This document shows positions 12,237-22,559 of a stretch of 42,201 nucleotides of DNA, in pieces (position 1 is the first letter of the stretch; each line of letters opens with the position of its first letter). The DNA comes from Saccoglossus kowalevskii (Eukaryota > Hemichordata > Enteropneusta > Harrimaniidae), in contig NW_003132353.1 of NCBI RefSeq assembly GCF_000003605.2, forward strand, positions 10,310 through 52,510, given 5' to 3'. Under the pieces are notes generated by a model. That model was not told where the DNA came from and did no database searches. It saw only the letters and a list, made by a program, of their open reading frames with translations. The position numbers were made by a program, and so were the translations under genes.

Positions 12237-15200
12237 GTAAGTAGTGAACATTGCCAATTTTGCAGTGTTATTACCATGTATGTCATTCGTTGTATATCGT
12301 CATGTGGTGGTGTCACTCGCAAAAGCGTAGAGGTCAAACGTCTAAGCAAAGCGATGATCATTATGCTTGCAGACTGTATTTGTAATTAGTTGTGTGCGTA
12401 TTAAGGGCAATGGACAGAACACTTTTATCTTTAAAATATTGGTAATGTATCTAACTAAAATACTTGTACAACGACAGTGGCTATGCACGGTTATCACATC
12501 AGCCATTATCAAATGTAGGTTAAAGTATAGATTTGGAAAAAAATATATGTTTAATTTTTCGCTCAATTGGAGCAGCGTAAAATTCAACATGCCAGTAATT
12601 CAATTGTATTCACTATATATTCATTGTCTCAAGTACTCACGATAAAATCGTTTCTAAAACTCATTTCTCTTCTAGTATTCAGTTTCGATTGTTGGCAACA
12701 TGATATTTAGCAGTGCCTATGTTTCAATCAAATACTTGAATGGAGATTCACGAGTGACAGTGACCCAACTATTCAACAACGCCGCTCTTCCTAACCCCAA
12801 ATGATACATATGTGTGTTTCTTTTTATGCTTCCAGCCTTTCACAAATAAGCCTTTTAGGGACATATTTGATACCCTTCCCACATATAGAGTTAAGCCACG
12901 ACCAACACTATACGACGTTTTACAGTTACCACGGATGAACCCGGTAAACACGCAGAGAGTTGTGTTCTCGTCCACGAAACCTCATTACACCCCATTAGCA
13001 GCATATCCCGCTATCACGTCATCGTCAACGTCATCGTTATCCTCCCCGATGACGAAGGTAAGTTAAACATTCTGTTTGGATAATTGCCGAGTATTTTGCC
13101 GGTTTGTCTTTCAAATGGGCTCCCGAGGGTACTGAATGCGCACAAGCTTCTTATAAATATTACCGTATCACGCAGCTCATTTTAGAAATGTGTTGAACTC
13201 GTTCTGATTTGACAACATTGTCGTATATTTCTAGTGATATCTATTGGGAAAAAAACATTATCATCGTTAATGACCACCAAAGTCCACTTCTGTCACATTT
13301 CACAAAATAAACCCACATGTCTCATCTCATATCTACAATTGTCATCAAGACATATGCTGATGGGAACACTACTAATGGTTAAATACCTGAATGTTTAATC
13401 TTGGTACTGGTTTCAAATTGGAAAACATTGCGGCGACATTATAACAGTACACATGCCATTATTTACGCTTGTGAAATGAATTCAGATCACGAAGAAGAAT
13501 GTAAGACTTGCGTTATCTGGCAGTCTTAACTTGTCTTCTAAATACGAGAATCGAGACTAATTTTTTTATTACAAATTCTAATTTAGAATAGTGTGGCCAT
13601 GCACTATATATCAGAAATAAAGTATTATTAAATAACCATTGTAACCCACGCGGCTGTACGTCTGGTTATGTAAATTCCGGTAGCTCTAGTCGGGTTATAC
13701 CAAATCATGCATGGGGAGTGTGGCATGGTACCCTGAAATATAGTTAGGAGACATTTTCCCCGTTCTAGAATATATCGTCTCGTATCGGACGTCTAAATAA
13801 ATTCCGAGTCAACATTATGATTTGTTCCCGGTGATTATGGAAAAAATAGGCTCGACTCACATGACAGAAGGTGCCAGGTGTTCCTCTATTTGTTTTCAAG
13901 GGAAGTCGTTACCGCCAAAGGAAAATGTAATAATGCTGCGGAAGATGTAGATATTAATCTTGTTCTCAGTATTATCGATAACAGGTTTTTGGCGGGATGA
14001 CATATGAAAGCGTAAAAGGTTACGAAGCAAAATCCAATGAACATTAAATATCAAATATTGGAGAGAGAAATTGAAAGAAATAGGGCCTGCTATTTCCTGG
14101 TTGTGGCTATTATTAGATTGATATAACACACTGAATGATGCTAACTTAATGCCAAAACAAATCATTTCACTTGGTCTTCTCTGGCTATGTAATATACACA
14201 GTCCTGCACAGAACAGCCTAGCACACCACAACAGTACGAAGTAACACATCACAGTTCAACACAGCCTAGCACGCTCCTTTAAAGAGTAGCACATCACAGA
14301 ACACCGTAGCACACCACGTCAAAGTGTAGCATACCGCAGGCCAACACAAAAAAAGTGTAGCACGCTCGTTACGAAAGTTCGCTGTAGATGGTACATTGTG
14401 AGAACGATAGTTAATACACCATTGTACGTGTATGTTCGTAGGCGTTGTTACATTACCCTAGCTATATGTTTGTCATTTACACGGTTACAGGGCCCTGTGC
14501 CTGGCTTAATTAAAACGCCGTCAGCGAATATGCAACTTATTTTAATCAAATTATGACAGACGCATCGTCTGATTCGCACTGTTTCGCTGCAGCCAACCCG
14601 AACCAAGGCGGTCCCTACAAACCAGCGCGTGATCATGTTAGGAAAAGCTGTATTTGGCCCCAAATAAATTGAATGATTTGATTGGATGCTTGCTCCATCA
14701 ATCAGCGTTCCTGTAACAACAACAACTCGTACCAATTTGAACCAATAGATGTTGCTGTCTTATATCACGTCATAGTGTAATAGATAAAAACACACGGCTT
14801 CGCGTTCGATACCCAATGAAATCATGACAAAAGTTGACTTTGCGTTCCATTTACCAAGGAAACTCTCCAATGTACGCGCTGTTTTGTTTGATATCGTTTA
14901 CATTACAATTATGCAAAGGTGTATAATGGTGAAGCTAACAGAAAGATATTTGACATTAAAACTTAAGGTAGAGATGCAGTTTACCTGACAGGTATTTTAA
15001 TTAGTTAAATAGGAAACCAAGATGACCTCCCTTGTCCACAAAACTATTTATTTTCGGAAAGCTTATTGTATGAATTTTAAAATTATGTTAGTATTTTTTT
15101 TATGGACACTGTAGTTTGAAATATGCACAACTGAAAAATGTGCTCTTTTGGTCAAAAGTGATTTTAAAAAAATAGCGTCTAAACCATGCATCTGTTTTCT

Positions 15201-16758
15201 GTCAAAATTGGTTTACGGGTACATCTGTTTACTATGAAGGAAGTGCCGTCTTGAAAACTGTCTACCAGTTGTCAGTTTTGCAGGGCAGCAGCTCAAATTT
15301 CACTACTTCAAGTTTATGCATAAATTAACACCCAGGCTAGTTGTCTGTACGATTGTTGTAACACTGTTCAACCAAAAACAATGCCCGACGGCGTTTAGAA
15401 GATAAACACATTGTCAATCATTTGTGCAAATTTCAAAACAAAAGGTCAAAGCGTCTAGGAGCTATTTTTTTTAAAGTTCTGGGATGTGCACTCAAAAGAA
15501 GCTGAGATAATTGCTAATTTGCATAACAATTCACTCAGTAAGAAGTTTGCTAATGCTCATAATTAAAATGGCTGTAACAGTCCCAAGTTTAAATGTATTA
15601 TCATTTTGTAAAAAGTTAAATATAGTGCATAATATGGAGATCCCGTCTTTGCTAAATCTTGCTAAGCATTCAAAAGAGAGAATGTTTGCACCTGTTATGT
15701 ATATTTTAAAATCGTCTTTTGAATATGTTTCACTTTTCACAATTCTACAAAATTTTAACAGTCTATAGCCAAGACTGTTTGGATAATATAAAGAAAAAAA
15801 AAAATCACTCCCAAGTGCCCACGAACCTGCATCTCTACCTTAAGTGAATTCCCACAGTCTCGTGATTATGATTTTATCAGCTCGTGCATGCCGTGTATGA
15901 TGCTACCGTGACGGGTTTGCGCACACCATGCGTGATATCACATGCTCGCGTACGCTGTGGGTGATAACATGGATTGTGCATGCCGTATATGAATGCACAG
16001 GCTCGTGCATGCCGGGAATGGTAACAGATGCCGTGTATGGTGGAACAGGCTTGCGCATGACGTGTATGATGGCAAAGGCATGACGTGAATTGTGGCATAT
16101 GCCTGTGCATGTCGTGTAGCAGGTCAAACAATTGATATGTGCCGTGTATGATTGTGTGTGCCGTGAATGAATGGCCAGCACAGATTTGTGCATGCCATGG
16201 ATACACAGACTCGTGCATGCCGTACGTGATGGTACAGTCTCGTGGATGCCGTGTATGCTGGCATTTGAAATTCATGTTGTTATTTCGATCTTGCTATTCA
16301 GGCCACGTAACTGAGTAGTATTTAATTTTCTGGATATGTTGTCCTTTGGAACAATTAACGATGTACAGTTAATTACCGAGAATAATTGAATAAAACAAAA
16401 TCAATATAAAATGCTAACATTTTGTAGTTGACATCTCTTTCTTTCTTTCACCCTTCTAAAGAGACAAGAAATAGCAATGGAAGCATGCCAGAGTGTCAGT
16501 GAATGGGTCCAACCCGAAACAGCCAACAATATTGACAACGTGGAAGTGCAACTGTATTCAATGCAGTGGTTCTGGAGGACAACTTGCGAAGAGAGCGCGG
16601 TACCTTGCAGAGGATTTAGCGGAAGGTCAACATGTCTGCCAAAGCGCTCGTGGGTAATCGCCTGGGCTCGGGAGAATGCCGAAGATCAATATCAGTGGAT
16701 GTGGGTTGCCATAGAGACATGCTGCACTTGCGCAGTTTATCACAATCTCCATATTTAA
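12181..16758 (+). CDS. Gene A: neurotrophin/Spaetzle-like cystine-knot ligand (coding span, 3 exons)
   Basis: Coding span of a secreted cystine-knot growth factor or cytokine precursor, joined from 12181-12236, 12836-13057 and 16462-16758. Phases agree at every junction (1 to 0, 0 to 0, 0 to stop), and both internal donors read GTAAGT. The first two exons give a cysteine-free prodomain rich in Pro, Ser and Thr. The last exon gives the knot domain. A Lys-Arg pair lies at the second junction, eight residues before the first knot cysteine, where furin-like convertases cut in this superfamily. The signal peptide is not securely found (candidate 11880-11991). By family knowledge the mature dimer acts outside the cell on Trk/p75 or Toll receptors. 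The receptor for this one is unknown. Gene B, on the opposite strand downstream, is its paralogue. Confidence 0.8.
12836..13057 (+). CDS. Gene A exon (prodomain, 222 nt)
   Basis: Bounded by acceptor TTTTTATGCTTCCAG (ends 12835) and donor GAAG|GTAAGT (13058). It is 74 codons, phase 0 on both sides, beginning PFTNKPFRDIFDTLP and ending SSLSSPMTK. It has no cysteines. The middle is rich in Pro, Arg and Tyr, and the end is a Ser/Thr run likely to be flexible and O-glycosylated (inference). The final Lys joins the first Arg of the next exon to make a Lys-Arg cleavage pair. RVKPR inside the exon is basic but not a standard furin motif. I recognise no known prodomain. Confidence 0.75.
14197..14360. 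repeat. Degenerate tandem repeat (GTAGCACAYCACAG-like)
   Basis: Units built around 'tagcacaccac' or 'agcacatcacag' recur every 25-35 bases (for example 14218, 14248, 14266, 14285, 14306, 14325, 14356). Variable A-rich spacers such as 'aacacag' separate them. The copies differ by several bases, so the array is old. It lies in the last intron of gene A. The minus-strand open frame across it is a by-product. Confidence 0.5.
14963..15843. mobile_element. TTAA-flanked inverted-repeat element (MITE candidate, 873 bp between TTAA)
   Basis: The ends are perfect inverted repeats: CTTAAGGTAGAGATGCAG at 14962-14979 and its reverse complement at 15827-15844. Read as a TTAA target duplication on each side, the terminal repeat is GGTAGAGATGCAG (13 bases, no mismatch). 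TTAA duplications are known for piggyBac-type and some Kolobok-type DNA transposons. The inside is AT-rich and encodes no transposase that I can see; the 85-codon open frame at 15511 has no recognisable motif. It sits in the last intron of gene A. Most likely this is a non-autonomous DNA transposon copy; the superfamily is not certain. Confidence 0.6.
15868..16262. repeat. Minisatellite, unit about 30 bp (CTCGTGCATGCCGTGTATGAT-like)
   Basis: A degenerate tandem array of about 13 units, each containing 'cgtgcatgccgtgtatga' and often preceded by 'acaggct'. It gives long overlapping minus-strand frames rich in His, Thr and Cys (repeats of the type YTACT/SRHA), which are artefacts of the repeat. 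The GC content and CpG/TpG content are well above those of the surrounding intron. It ends about 200 bases before the knot exon of gene A, so length variation here could affect splicing (inference). Confidence 0.75.
16462..16758 (+). CDS. Gene A terminal exon: cystine-knot domain
   Basis: 98 codons from the acceptor at 16460-16461 (phase 0) to TAA at 16756-16758. The first residues RQEIAMEAC put an Arg after the Lys of the previous exon. Cysteines lie at exon residues 9, 42, 49, 58, 87, 88 and 90. Landmarks are C-QSVSE-W near the start, then QWFWRTTC, PCRGF and STCLPKRSW, then QWMWVAIETCCTC close to the end. The spacing, the C-R-G core and the W.W(I/V).I.TC.C tail match neurotrophins (NGF/BDNF). 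The CC.C ending and a seventh cysteine match Spaetzle. The mature domain would be about 96 residues, slightly shorter than vertebrate neurotrophins (about 118). Domain family is confident; ligand subtype is not. Confidence 0.88.
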   Translation, partial: RQEIAMEACQSVSEWVQPETANNIDNVEVQLYSMQWFWRTTCEESAVPCRGFSGRSTCLPKRSWVIAWARENAEDQYQWMWVAIETCCTCAVYHNLHI

Positions 16759-16919
16759 CTGAGAGTCAGTTGTTTAATTATAATTATTATTATTAATGTT
16801 ATTACTATTATAATTTGACAAAAAGCAAAAATTAAACAATGACAACACTTGGATTCCCATTTCAGTCGCAGGGGAGGATATCTAACGTTCGTTAAGCCAG
16901 CGTTCTGTCGGCTCTTCGC

Positions 16920-16925
16920 AATAAA
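16920..16925 (+). terminator. Gene A candidate polyadenylation signal AATAAA
   Basis: AATAAA lies 162 bases after the gene A stop codon and is followed by a GT-rich stretch (TTGGTGGTCATCG). A second AATAAA at 16984-16989 is also possible. Confidence 0.5.
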
Positions 16926-17451
16926 CATTGGTGGTCATCGATTTTAGGTAACGTCCTATAGGGGGAGTTCTATGTTTTATTGGAAATAAAGTCGGCTTTT
17001 GTCGCGCGATTTAATCCAATCCAGAGATCCCAGAATACCAATAAGAGGGCTCAACCAAAACAAAAAGTGCGCTGTCATTGTATTACTATGTCCCCCATTG
17101 TATTCCGGACCACGTGGTGAAAACATTGTCTTAGTATATGATTGATTTGCTGAAATGAAATATCCAATTGTTGTCGGAATAAACACACGTGTGATTAGGT
17201 GGCCCTCAACGTATAGAGTTGTCTTTAGCACTGTATCATTGAGGGCGTGGCGTATGTTACGAGGACGATTGCTTGCTTGGATACCCGAACACCACAGAAA
17301 TCGTACGAAGGTACAATTATCATTACAGCAGCTAAGAGTTGACATATTACAAACCGCCAAACTGAAAATTGAAAAAAAAATTACACGCATGAATGTAGCA
17401 TAGAGGGCGCTGTATTTCGTATCACATGGATATTAAATGAGTTATCGCACC

Positions 17452-17736
17452 TGACGTCATGTTTCCATATTAACCTAGCCAATAAACATGTTTGTAAGAA
17501 TTTAATTGCGACATATGTACCGTCTTTTTTCAAATTAAAAAAAAAAGTAGTATTTTTTTACTAATGTATGTATTCCTGTATTTTCGCAACTTCTGTAGAT
17601 AACGTAAGCTGGTGCTGGAAAGACAATTATAACCGGCTTATGTAAATGCCATAACTATCAACGTGACCAACAATTAGATTGAGATTTCACCATAATCTCA
17701 TGCGTCACGTCAACCTTGACTATGACGTCATAGTCA
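17452..17736. promoter_or_regulatory. CRE cluster with a 20-bp palindrome
   Basis: Two perfect cAMP-response elements TGACGTCA lie at 17452-17459 and 17723-17730, with a CGTCACGTCA variant at 17703-17712. The second sits in the centre of a perfect 20-base palindrome (17717-17736). The cluster lies just past the 3' end of gene A. CREs bind CREB/ATF dimers (family knowledge). Whether this patch is an enhancer or a promoter is unknown. Confidence 0.35.
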
Positions 17737-19922
17737 TCTGTTATCGAGAGAAAAATAAAATACAAATAATTAATTATTAAATAAATAAATTCTAATGTAT
17801 TTACACAAGTTCGCTGTTTGCGTATTGTGATGTATGTTTTCGCAACCCGGACGTGTACGTGCGCTTGCGCGAATTAAGCCCTCAATGCAAACGGGTTGCC
17901 TTTGAAAAATACACTTACACATGTGCAAATTTTCCGAGCAAATCAATTTATGTTGTCCAGTATTACACCACTTTCTCGTCGTTTAATTTCAAGAAAACTG
18001 CCTAAACATGTGCAAAACTTAAATAACTAAATGAGTTTTTAGAGATGGCATTAGATGAACTGACCGACATTTGATATAGTAGGTCGAGGTAGAAATAAAA
18101 TATTTGAAGGTGGATTTTCCAAAATTAAAAAGGATAACCACCGAACCATATACCCTCAGTCTGTAGTCGAACATGATTCTTTCCTTCTTTGTTATGCTAT
18201 TGTAGTTCAGCCCCGACATAAGTGAATATACGCGTCTTAATTATACCTAGATGTCAACTGAAACTAATTATCTCATTTTGTTGTACACTTGGAGACTATT
18301 TTATTACTATTCTAAAGTATTGTCCATAGTAAAAAAAACAGGGGTATCCGACTTGTTTCTGAGGAAGTATATTTCAAATATGATCCAACGAGTCTAACAA
18401 CCACAAAGAAAAAACAAGTGGCTTTTATATCATCAAAAAGGCGTCAAAGGTGGTGATAAAAAGAAAGTCATGGTAGTGTGCTGGCATGGGCGTATACAAC
18501 TTTTTCGAACACTTCTTGATCTATGAACTGAACATTTGTTGCAGGGCCAACATGACGATTCGGTTATTTTAATAATACGATAAAGCATTAAGAGAATTGA
18601 ATGCATACCCCATTTGATTCATGAAAATCCTGCGTTTCGTGAAAGATGAAACAAGAAGACGAGAAACGATAAATCAGTTTATTTCATGGCTGCATCATTA
18701 GGCACAACAATCAGGTGATAGCTTGTCTTCATTGTTGCATCACAAGCTTCTGAAAACCCCTAATCCTTAGAGCCATAGCCGTGTACGCTACAGTACAGGT
18801 CTTATAAGTTGTTGAAGTAAAATGAAATACCATTATGTACAATGCAAAGGAAACCAGTGCAAGGCAGAAAGAAGTATTATCATTGATGTGGCGCAGAAGA
18901 GCATAGCGATAGGGAGTGTAACATTTTATTTTAACCTGACATTTTGTATCTGTATAGACAAAGAAATATAGCAATGAAAAAGAACAAGAAATGGGTACAA
19001 AAAAAATCAGATAAAAGGGAGTTGCATGTATAGGCACATGATGATTATGTCTTCACAGAAACACTGGTACCGTGATTGATGTCAAACTGAGTGGAGTAAT
19101 TATTTCAGAGAAGCTTATTGGTTCCAGATATACATGTAGTGTGATTCGTGAGACAATATGGTCTGTCCTAAAACTACAGCGTATATTACAGCGTATAAAA
19201 CAACATAGTAAATGTATTCATATGTGAGTTGTTAGATTTTGTTGCGAAATTCCAATCCACTGCTCATGTCGCTGAAATTCGTTATATTTAATGTCGATGG
19301 TCGTTTGCCGTTAGAATGAAAAAACAACACATGAGTTTGGCATGATGAACACAAAAACTACTGAGAACTCCATTTTGTCTAGGGTCGAACTGATTACAAA
19401 CCATCAGGAAATGTCAGATTATGTGTAGATATGCAGTAGGAAAAACTGCGGGTAATCTGAGACAGACACAATGCTTAACATACACAACTATGAACCAAAA
19501 CATCATTTTCACAAAGTTTGGGCTCTAGTGAGGTTTCATCTGATCGATTCTAAGGAATTGTTTAGAAGTTCGCCGCATATAATTGTTTATTTCAATATAA
19601 GCAATGAGTATTCGGCATTAGTACTGAAGCGCACCAGAACTGTGTACAGTAAGTGTAAACTTATTTAAAACTGTTTGACGATATTTATTCCGATGATAAA
19701 ACCTATGATCAAAGATTCACTGATGTTCTAAAACATTTTGAGGATATGGTCAAACACTGTGTGTTTGGATGTTTCAGATTCCATGGCAACTATTCTACGC
19801 GTTTGAAATTCATTCTACTACAGCAAGAGTGGAGAAGTCTTAAATGATTGTGATCACGATAGTTAAACAGAAGTGAGCAGTTTGCGGGGATTGGTGAACA
19901 TATGATACGTTATGATACGTTC

Positions 19923-19978
19923 TTTTCGCCGGATATGGGTTCCATACGACGAGGGTTTAAAATCTTTTTTTTTTGTTT
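19923..19978 (+). repeat. Direct repeat copy (family of the 20658-20764 element)
   Basis: About 55 bases starting TTTTCGCCGGATATGGGT and containing CCATACGACGAGGGT match 20675-20729 with only a few differences. The terminal AGGGCGGTG seen in the downstream copy is missing here, so this copy looks truncated. Confidence 0.7.
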
Positions 19979-20657
19979 GTTTAGAGGTTTAGACTTAACT
20001 ACATTAGCTTAACCGTTTCGCACTTTAAAGTAACCAATTTCTTTTCACCATTTGACAAATTAATTAGCTATTACATAGACACTGGGTTATTGTGATAATA
20101 ATGATGAAAGTACAGTGATTACGTGTGCTAGTCCGGTAAAATTGGATTTAAAGTTGAAACAAAACAGAAGAATGGGGCGCGTAGATGTGGGTGTCAAGCC
20201 CGTAGAGGTCTGTCAGATATACTCACAAACATACATAGCGGATACCATATTTCAAACAAATTTCACAAAAATGAATTGTCAAGCGAGCCATGTTTTGCCA
20301 TGAGATGATCAACATATGACATCATATTCAAATTGCTGATTAAGTATGTAATATTGGGGTGCGATATAATAAATAACGAACGCTTTTATCACATTTTCAT
20401 TTTGAATGATATGTGTAATAATTATGAAATGGCAATAAACGTGGCATACATTTGTTATTGACATTTTTGTTTACAAAGGAGCATTTGGGTTCATGATTTT
20501 CCACTAGGTCAGATGATGTCAACCTGCCGCATGCGTTCAACAAAGTGAAAATAACGTCTAAAACATCGTTGATTACAAGTTGAATGCTAAATTACCTGCC
20601 TATAATCTATTCAAAAGTTCTGTGACTTTAAAACGAACTTGCAGAGGAACTGTTTAA

Positions 20658-20764
20658 AGGGCGGTGTTCGTTTTTTTTCGCCGGATATGGGTACCATACG
20701 ACGAGGGTGTAAAGTCCTTTTTTTGTTTACTCGTAAAACAAACGTACTACACGATCACCGCCCT
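20658..20764. mobile_element. Small inverted-repeat element (107 bp)
   Basis: The ends are AGGGCGGTGTTCG (20658-20670) and CGATCACCGCCCT (20752-20764), inverted repeats with one mismatch in 13. The inside contains the CGCCGGATATGGGT motif shared with 19923 and, more diverged, with the element at 21819. The size and ends suggest a miniature DNA-transposon copy. No clear target duplication was seen. Confidence 0.5.
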
Positions 20765-21582
20765 GTTCACTGGGGTATGAAAATAAGTTGACACCCCATG
20801 CCGCCATTGTTATTAGAGGTTTAAATTTCGACCCAATACACGTTCAAGTCACGCCACCACCGTTTCAAAATCTCTACAGTACTGGAAATTATCTCCGATG
20901 AGGGCGCTATTATATGGGTTGCTCACGTCTGCCTGTGTGAGTGACTGTAAAGGTTGGAATGTTATCGTGCACATATCCATTATCGAAACTGTTTAATGGA
21001 TTATATAATCAGTAAATAGAATGAAATGAGATTGTTCCAGCGAGTTGAGGATCCGTTTCATATAATCCACAGGCGAGAGTGTGACACCAGACAGTGTGAG
21101 GAAAATAATTCATTATAGAGAAAACGTGGTTGAAGGATTAGTGTTTCCCACCAAAATAGCGCTTTTAAAATTGAATGACGTTTTCTGTCGATTTTCAAGC
21201 TACGGGTGCTGATTGTAGACAATTTTACAGGATCCAAAAACGTAAGAGATTTCGTTCTGTTAACGTTGAGGGCGAGTTGGCATTTGAAACACTAGTCCTC
21301 ACAAACGTGCGAATTTTATTTTCAACTCGAAATATTTTAAGTAAACGACATACACGATCGACAGTATACCTACATGCGTTCAATATTTATTGCATGACCA
21401 TTGTGGTTGACAAATAAATGTAATACAAAATATATAAATAACATTTATTGATGAAGACATCGTGGGTGTTAGAACTGAGACTGAAGGAAAAAGAACGTTA
21501 AGCAATTTTATAACCCGGATGTACTCTGGATTACACACTAACTGGAGGTGCCGCATTGACGGGGTATATTTTATAAAACCAT

Positions 21583-21604
21583 AAAAAAAAAAAAAAAAAA
21601 AAAA
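21583..21604 (+). repeat. Poly(A) tract (about 22 A)
   Basis: An uninterrupted A run after 'aaaaccat'. It could be the tail of an old retroposed copy, but no retroposon body was recognised upstream and no flanking duplication was seen. Confidence 0.6.
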
Positions 21605-21818
21605 CACAAGAAAGTTCTTCACCATTGTTGCAATGAATGTGGTTGAACCTGCGCACTTTTTTATTTTCAAAATTTCAAAAGTGCATTCTCTGTTGTAGCG
21701 TGTCGCATGGAAACCAAATCAAACGCGTTGCGTTAAGCAGAACTATCCAAGTGTTCACCCCAAAATATCATCTACAACCGCCTTCTATAAATGCAGATCT
21801 GCAGCTCCGATCGAACGA

Positions 21819-21943
21819 TTTAAAGGGCGGTAGTCGTCGTACCGCGTTCTGTTCGATATGGGACGTATACAACTCGTGCAAAATACATTGTTTATTTACA
21901 TGAAATTCGAACACGCGCTGCGCGACGACCACCGCGCTTTAAA
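21819..21943. mobile_element. Small inverted-repeat element (125 bp), third family copy
   Basis: The ends TTTAAAGGGCGGTAGTCGTC(G) at 21819-21839 and the complementary stretch at 21923-21943 match in 19 of 21 positions. The inside (TTCGATATGGGACGTATACAA) is a diverged version of the 20658 element (CGGATATGGGTACCATACG). The TTTAAA edges are palindromic and may include a TTAA or TA target duplication. Confidence 0.55.
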
Positions 21944-22229
21944 GAAACCGAATACTTCATAGATCTCGAATGCGTTACACAATTGTTATAGTAGACTGTA
22001 TACACGTTTAGTCAATCTATCGTAATATTTGATCAATGAAATGCATGTCTTTTTATGCATTGACAACATATATACGAGTGTATATACACGCAATTTTTGA
22101 AATACGTTGGTGGTTAATTTGGACGCTGTGGGCTATACTGGAGTTGATGGACGCTGTAGTATTTGCGAGCGATTGCGGGCGCTGTAGGCATGTTGGCATG
22201 GATATCTGTACCGTCATGCATAGGCATAT

Positions 22230-22559
22230 CCTCGGGGGCGGACATCCGGGCATTTTCTACCGCCTGGCAACCCTCGCGGTGAAAACAAAGACCAACAACT
22301 CGGAGAAAACGGTACTTTGCGATGGTTGTTGAGAGTCCCCTGAACAGTGTAACAAGATTAGCCCCACGTGTGTAACATATATAAATTTGGTTGTTCAGGA
22401 TTACTTCAAAGTTGAGTTTGTGTTGTTTTCTCGAGTTTTCACCGGCTCCACCGGAGTTCCACAGCAGCGCACACAAAGCCCATAGAAATACGTCACTGTG
22501 GTACAGTGGTGCGCTTCTTAGCAACGTAGAACGTCCGTGACGTAGCTCCGCCCCCGAGG
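22230..22559. mobile_element. GC-rich element with 13-bp perfect inverted ends (330 bp)
   Basis: CCTCGGGGGCGGA at 22230-22242 is repeated inverted at 22547-22559. Just inside, both ends share a TTCTACg motif at similar distance, suggesting longer but decayed terminal repeats. The interior is GC/CpG-rich compared with its flanks, and open frames on both strands cross it without recognisable domains. The right end also holds a CRE-like TACGTCAC and an Sp1-like GC box, so a small CpG-island promoter is the alternative. I see no clear target-site duplication. Confidence 0.4.

Larger units (their letters stand above)
13058..16461 (+). other. Gene A last intron (3.4 kb)
   Basis: GT..AG intron, phase 0. 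It begins GTAAGT and ends in a pyrimidine-rich tract, TTTCTTTCTTTCACCCTT, followed by CTAAAG. It carries a degenerate tandem repeat near 14.2-14.35 kb, an inverted-repeat element (14963-15843) and a minisatellite (15868-16262), all listed separately. No extra exon was found in it. Confidence 0.65.

Noticed and set aside
15877-16275. 132-codon minus-strand frame rich in His and Cys
   Set aside because: It is a by-product of the minisatellite.
16977-17403. Overlapping open frames on both strands (137 and 82 codons)
   Set aside because: No motif, no splice context, and the two overlap antisense; lengths are near chance for this composition.
22036-22524. Open frames on both strands across the GC-rich island
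   Set aside because: No domain; explained by the inverted-repeat element or CpG-rich patch.
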